Assembly (NCBI GenBank): GCA_002722255.1
Contig: PBLD01000017.1
Span: forward strand, 1-64,000
Source: Winogradskyella sp.
Lineage (GTDB): Bacteria > Bacteroidota > Bacteroidia > Flavobacteriales > Flavobacteriaceae
Direction: 5' to 3'
DNA length: 64,000 nucleotides
Below are positions 59,950 to 64,000 of the stretch, piece after piece. Position numbers and translations under genes: made by a program. A model generated the notes under the pieces. The model was not told the origin of the DNA. It did not search any database and saw only the letters and a program-made list of their open reading frames with translations. Every line of letters starts with the position of its first letter. The first letter of the stretch is position 1.

Positions 59950-60477
59950 ATGAAAACTTTTTTTTCTTTTTTCTTTTGCTTTTTTATTAATTCCATCCTC
60001 TTTTCACAGGAAAATTACCCAGTACCTGAAAAAACAGCATCAAGACTTTTTTATATACAACATAGTAATAACTATAATACTTATGTATATGATGCAAATA
60101 TGGAAGGAGATTTTATTAGCACTGAGAATCCAATTAATGAGTATAGAATAGTCTATACAGAAGACGGTGCTAAAAAACCATTGAATAAAATTCAAAAGCA
60201 ATTTGCTTACGGAATGATTACGAAATTAATTGCGCCAAATCTTATAGAAATGCATTTGGCAGCATCATCAAAGTTAAAATTCTATCTCACTTTTAGTGAT
60301 AAAGAAAAACCTAGAGTTTATGTAACTATAAACAAGTGTAAACTATACTTAGATAGCATGTTTGTTCAACTTAAAGAAGGTTCAACTTCCCTAAAAACAA
60401 AAGCTAAATATGTTTTGTTCTCAGGAAAAGATTTTATTACCGGCGAAAATGTAGTAGAAAAATTAATAGTAAAATAA
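59950..60477 (+). CDS. DUF4833 domain exported protein
   Basis: A 175-residue exported protein. The N-terminal hydrophobic stretch (KTFFSFFFCFFINSILFS) is a signal peptide, with mature start near QENYPVPEKTASRLFYIQHSNN. That block and the following YRIVYTEDGAKKPLNKIQKQFAYGM pattern belong to DUF4833. The fold is strand-rich at the C-terminus. The start is the ATG at 59950; the longer frame overlaps the patatin gene and has no function in this reading. DUF4833 has no known activity. It is part of the run of envelope genes 59148-63323. Confidence 0.82.
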   Translation: MKTFFSFFFCFFINSILFSQENYPVPEKTASRLFYIQHSNNYNTYVYDANMEGDFISTENPINEYRIVYTEDGAKKPLNKIQKQFAYGMITKLIAPNLIEMHLAASSKLKFYLTFSDKEKPRVYVTINKCKLYLDSMFVQLKEGSTSLKTKAKYVLFSGKDFITGENVVEKLIVK

Positions 60478-60522
60478 CTTCAAAATTCTATGAAGTTATC
60501 TAAGATATAATAACAAAACCAT

Positions 60523-61629
60523 ATGATAGAATTTTACAACAACTATAAGCAGTCCATTTTTTATATGTTTATCGTAATTGCTGTGGTGGTGTTTTTACTT
60601 TTTTTAACAAAATTATTGCACAATAAACTTGAAAAGCTAGCGCTTAAAAAATACCCTAATGAAGACCCAAAAACAATCCATTTAACCAAACGTATTTTAA
60701 ATGCACTTTGGATCGTCTTAGGGATTATGGCTCTTGCTTTTATTTTTATCGATGAAGAACATTATAAGACGGCCACAACCAATTTTTTCCTTGTCTTGTA
60801 TTTGGGTGTTATTGCAGTGCTAACCCTAGTAATAGCCTCTTTTGTGCAATTATGGTTTTCTAAAAAAATAAAAGAAAAGACAGCACAACAACAAGATGCT
60901 ACAAGTTATAAGTTTTTAAGGTATGTAGCAATTGTTTGTGTTTACTTTCTTGGAACATTATTAGCAATACTAGCTTTTCCATCATTAAGAGATATAGCTC
61001 AAACCGTTTTAAGTGGAGCAGGTATTATTGCTATTATAGCTGGAGTTGCTTCTCAAGAAGCACTAGCAAACCTTATAGGCGGTTTTTTTATTGTTTCGTT
61101 TAAGCCTTTTAAGATAGGAGATATTATTAAGGTAGATCAAACCATGATAGGTACCGTTACTGACATTACATTGCGCCATACTGTAATTAGAGATTATGAA
61201 AATAAGATGATAGTAATTCCTAATGCCATTATAAACAAAGAAAAATTAGTCAATTATGATTTAGGGGAACGCAAGTGTTGTCAATGGATTGAAATAGGTA
61301 TTTCTTATGACAGCGACATCGATTTGGCAAAACATATCATAAGAGAAGAATGTGAAAGCCATCCATATTTGATAGACAATAGAAGTGAATTAGATAAATA
61401 TAATAATGAAAAAAAAGTAAAGGTACGTGTTATTGGTTTAAATGATTCTGAGGTTACTTTAAGAGCTTGGGCTTGGGCAAACAATTTTGAAGAAGCATTT
61501 GCAATGAAATGTGATCTCTACGAAAGTGTTAAAAAACGTTTTGATAAAGAAGGTATAGAAATACCGTTTCCACATCGCACTTTGGTTTTTAAAGATAAGG
61601 TCTCACAAACAACACAAAGCTCAAGTTAA
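60523..61629 (+). CDS. MscS-family mechanosensitive ion channel
   Basis: A 368-residue small-conductance mechanosensitive channel. There are about four N-terminal membrane spans (13-30, 58-76, 86-108, 132-152). The pore helix region carries GAGIIAIIAGVASQEALANLIGG (166-188), followed by SFKPFKIGDIIKVD, the MscS signature, and a cytoplasmic beta/alpha vestibule with the final RTLVF. The length matches the MscS group with one extra span. It relieves turgor on osmotic downshock. It precedes the AarF-like gene by 35 bases. Confidence 0.92.
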   Translation: MIEFYNNYKQSIFYMFIVIAVVVFLLFLTKLLHNKLEKLALKKYPNEDPKTIHLTKRILNALWIVLGIMALAFIFIDEEHYKTATTNFFLVLYLGVIAVLTLVIASFVQLWFSKKIKEKTAQQQDATSYKFLRYVAIVCVYFLGTLLAILAFPSLRDIAQTVLSGAGIIAIIAGVASQEALANLIGGFFIVSFKPFKIGDIIKVDQTMIGTVTDITLRHTVIRDYENKMIVIPNAIINKEKLVNYDLGERKCCQWIEIGISYDSDIDLAKHIIREECESHPYLIDNRSELDKYNNEKKVKVRVIGLNDSEVTLRAWAWANNFEEAFAMKCDLYESVKKRFDKEGIEIPFPHRTLVFKDKVSQTTQSSS

Positions 61630-61664
61630 ATCTATAATAGGCAAAACAAAACATATAAATCATA

Positions 61665-63323
61665 ATGGGAAATAATACTAATAAAATAACTAGAACTATT
61701 AAAATAGCTTCGGTACTCTCAAAATATGGATTCGAAGATATTATTTCACATAGTAGTATCGACAAGATAATACCTAAGAAATTTATTCATGCAAATGAAA
61801 AAATAGATAGAATAAAATCACTTTCTGTTTATGCACGTATTAGAATGGCTATTTCAGATTTGGGACCAACTTATATAAAATTAGGGCAATTATTTAGTGA
61901 TAGAGATGATTTATTACCCTCTGAACTTACCGCAGAATTAAAAAAACTTCAAAATAATGCTGGCGAAGATTTTATAAATGTAAGAGAAAAAATAGGTAAA
62001 GAATTACAAATTAACCCAGATGATTTTTTTGAATCTATAGATGAAAAACCTTTTGCAACAGCTTCAATATCCCAAGTTTTTAAAGCGCAATTAAAAACAG
62101 GAGAAAAAGTAGTCTTAAAAATAAAAAGAGAAAAAATTCAAGAAACAATAGAAGCAGATCTTTTAATAATGAAAGACCTTGCCAAAATACTCGAAAACTA
62201 TAATGCAGAAAGTAAGAAGATAAATTTATATAAAATTGTTCATACGTTTGAAAAATCAATCCATACAGAACTTTCATTCTTGCAAGAATTCGATAATATT
62301 GAACGCTTCAGAAAAGATTTTCAAGAAGATGAAAACTTGTATGTGCATAAAACATTTAAGCATTTGTCTAATAATAATATTCTGTGTTTAGAATTTATAG
62401 AAGGCATTAAGATTACGGACATATCTTCACTAGAAAATCAAGGGTTTGATACTAATCAAGTAGCTATGGTAGGCTTTGATATGTATATGCAACAAGTATT
62501 AAAGAATGGTTATTTTCATGCAGACCCACATCCAGGAAACATTTTTGTAACATACAAAGGAGAGATTTCTTTTATAGATTTTGGTATTATGGGAAGGTTA
62601 ATGCCTTCAGATATCGAGCATATCGAAGATTTCTTACAATATCTTATAAATAAGGATGCTAAAAAATTAATATCTACGCTAAAAAAAATAGCGGTATCAT
62701 ATTCTGTAAAAAATCAAAAACAATTAGAACGAGATGTTTATCAAATTTTTGAAATTGTGGATGAGTCTTCATTAAATAATATTGATTTAACCGTAATTAT
62801 AAAAAAATTAAAAGAAATATTTAAACAAAATGAAGTAGAGTTTCCTGATTACGTTTATCTTTTAATGAAAGGGATTGCATTAATTGAAGGTATAGGTAGA
62901 AAATTAAACCCAAATATTAATGTTTATCAAATAATAGAACCATATGCTATTGAAGTTATCCAAAAAAAACTTTCCCCAAAATATAACTTTTTTAAAGGTA
63001 TAAAAAGACTACAAAATGTTTCAGAACTTCTAGGGGATTTACCTAATGAAATACAATCTCTAGTTCACAAAATTAAAGAGAACGATATAGAAGTATCGCA
63101 CAAGATAAAAGGTATTGAGTTAGTTGCAAGTACAGTAGATCGTCTAGTAATAGCAATAATTTTAGCAGCACTTTCAATTGGTTCTGCAATACTAGTATTA
63201 GCAGACATGCCCCCTAAAATTTACAACATACCTGTTCTAGGTTTTTTAGGTTTTACAATTTCATTATTTCTAGGGATATACATAGTTATTTCAATGTTGA
63301 AAAAGGGTAAATCATCGGTTTAA
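61665..63323 (+). CDS. AarF/ABC1/UbiB-like atypical kinase
   Basis: A 552-residue atypical kinase-like protein of the UbiB/ABC1 family. The KxGQ motif is IKLGQ (71-75), within LGPTYIKLGQLFSDRDDLLP. The ATP-binding block is FKAQLKTGEKVVLKIKR, the catalytic-loop-like HADPHPGN begins at His285, and the metal-binding IDFG contains Asp305. Two C-terminal membrane helices (about 490-515 and 520-545) end the protein. Known relatives support ubiquinone synthesis or lipid handling. Bacteroidetes use menaquinone, so the role here is open; a link to phospholipid or membrane stress fits its neighbours (patatin, MscS). Confidence 0.92.
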   Translation: MGNNTNKITRTIKIASVLSKYGFEDIISHSSIDKIIPKKFIHANEKIDRIKSLSVYARIRMAISDLGPTYIKLGQLFSDRDDLLPSELTAELKKLQNNAGEDFINVREKIGKELQINPDDFFESIDEKPFATASISQVFKAQLKTGEKVVLKIKREKIQETIEADLLIMKDLAKILENYNAESKKINLYKIVHTFEKSIHTELSFLQEFDNIERFRKDFQEDENLYVHKTFKHLSNNNILCLEFIEGIKITDISSLENQGFDTNQVAMVGFDMYMQQVLKNGYFHADPHPGNIFVTYKGEISFIDFGIMGRLMPSDIEHIEDFLQYLINKDAKKLISTLKKIAVSYSVKNQKQLERDVYQIFEIVDESSLNNIDLTVIIKKLKEIFKQNEVEFPDYVYLLMKGIALIEGIGRKLNPNINVYQIIEPYAIEVIQKKLSPKYNFFKGIKRLQNVSELLGDLPNEIQSLVHKIKENDIEVSHKIKGIELVASTVDRLVIAIILAALSIGSAILVLADMPPKIYNIPVLGFLGFTISLFLGIYIVISMLKKGKSSV

Positions 63324-63338
63324 TATTGTATATATCTT

Positions 63339-64000
63339 ATGAAAGTAAATACCAACATATCTCAAATAGTAAATAACATTAAGGATTATACTTTTGAAAT
63401 TATAGATAAAGAATCTGATAAAAATTTATACACTACAATTAGTAGAGTGTATAGCATTGAAAAAAATATCAACACAATAATTAAAGAGGATAAAATTGAA
63501 AATATTGATATAGATTGTTTATACCTAGCTAATTATGTGTTAAACATAGAACAAGCCACTACAAAAGCTAATACATTAAATTTTAAGGACAGCGAAACAT
63601 CAATAAATGAAATATTAGATAGTCTTAGATTAAAATTCAAATTAAATAGTGAAACTGTAAATAGAGTAAAGACAATTATTATAGAATCATTTCCTTTTAA
63701 TGAAACAAAATTATTAGAGTCTAAAATCATTTCAGATGCTAACATCATGGATTTTGCTGGCAATCAAGGAAGAGATAGGTTAAAAAAAATGTATGAGCAG
63801 ATGATTTTAAAAGATTTTAAACTATCTAAAAGCAATTGGTACGATACGCTTATAGGTATTTTAGATGGTTATAGAATAACTACCCATTTTGGTCAAACCC
63901 ATGTACAGCCATCAATAGATAAGCTTTACAAATCTTTAAGAAAAGAAAGAAAGGATCACAAAAATCATACAAATTTAATTTTACAAAAAGAGTTAAAAAT
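63339..64000 (+). CDS. Partial gene: degenerate HD-domain-like protein (runs off the window)
   Basis: An open frame from ATG at 63339, 15 bases after the AarF-like stop, to the last base (about 220 residues, no stop). The first 110 residues are helical, without a recognised motif. Residues near 128-200 read LLESKIISDANIMDFAG, then a WYDTLIGILDGYRITTHFGQTHVQ segment; this recalls the second half of bacterial HD phosphohydrolases (EEIICDADLAHLG, then an EHTYFTDYA-type helix). The metal-binding His and His-Asp pair expected earlier are missing, and the final Asp-Ala-Asp reads Asp-Ala-Asn, so the fold would be catalytically dead. Pycsar-effector-like proteins pair an HD domain with a later membrane part; whether that follows here is outside the window. 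The assignment is tentative. Confidence 0.5.
   Translation, partial: MKVNTNISQIVNNIKDYTFEIIDKESDKNLYTTISRVYSIEKNINTIIKEDKIENIDIDCLYLANYVLNIEQATTKANTLNFKDSETSINEILDSLRLKFKLNSETVNRVKTIIIESFPFNETKLLESKIISDANIMDFAGNQGRDRLKKMYEQMILKDFKLSKSNWYDTLIGILDGYRITTHFGQTHVQPSIDKLYKSLRKERKDHKNHTNLILQKELK

Overview
The window is a low-GC chromosome segment of a marine-type member of the Bacteroidetes, most likely family Flavobacteriaceae. The supporting signs are TonB-dependent receptors with N-terminal CarboxypepD_reg-like domains, LytS/LytTR signalling with 2TM-domain proteins, DUF721, DUF5683, DUF6122 and WbqC proteins, a parA-parB-DUF5683-dapB-lepB gene order, few Shine-Dalgarno sites, and TAnnTTTG promoter elements (clear at 50148, 25377 and 26807). 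No rRNA or CRISPR array was seen. One tRNA gene (tRNA-Pro, UGG) is present.

Region 1 (1-6700) is accessory. Three members of a roughly 130-bp terminally palindromic repeat (at 1, 708 and 6555) bracket two modules: a small zinc-ribbon gene, and a four-gene operon made of an XRE regulator, a cN-I type 5'-nucleotidase, a type III methyltransferase (Mod) and a type III restriction helicase-nuclease (Res). A second family of hairpins, whose stems covary between copies, sits next to the repeats on both sides of the operon. The nucleotidase inside a type III restriction operon is the best candidate here for an under-described defence arrangement.

Region 2 (6700-20600) holds an AraC regulator and an SDR oxidoreductase. 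It is followed by a signalling operon: a secreted TPR protein, a LytS-type kinase with a C-terminal 2TM domain, three separate 2TM proteins and a LytTR regulator, with a candidate LytTR operator upstream. Next come a Fic protein, a LETM1-like protein, and an export/uptake operon with two half-length DUF4331 proteins, a TPR lipoprotein and a TonB-dependent receptor. That operon ends in a cluster of hairpins.

Region 3 (20600-50080) is mostly core genome: a penicillin-acylase family enzyme, recF with a lipoprotein gene and DUF721, a TPR protein with ribH, two small membrane paralogues with mutL, two rhomboids and an EEP-family protein, WbqC, an unusually long signal peptidase I carrying an RDD domain, dapB, DUF5683, parB, parA, two divergent M16 peptidases, methylmalonyl-CoA mutase (two subunits), a DivIC/FtsB-like protein, uridine kinase, and a cytochrome c lipoprotein with a PQQ-type sugar dehydrogenase.

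Region 4 (50100-64000) begins at tRNA-Pro and looks like an integrated element. It holds a Bacteroidetes-type tyrosine recombinase, an AraC regulator, a complete RND efflux operon (adaptor, permease, TolC-like protein) and a run of co-oriented envelope genes: a coiled-coil protein, patatin, DUF4833, an MscS channel and an AarF/UbiB-like kinase. The last gene runs off the end of the window and resembles a degenerate HD domain. The far end of the element is outside the window.
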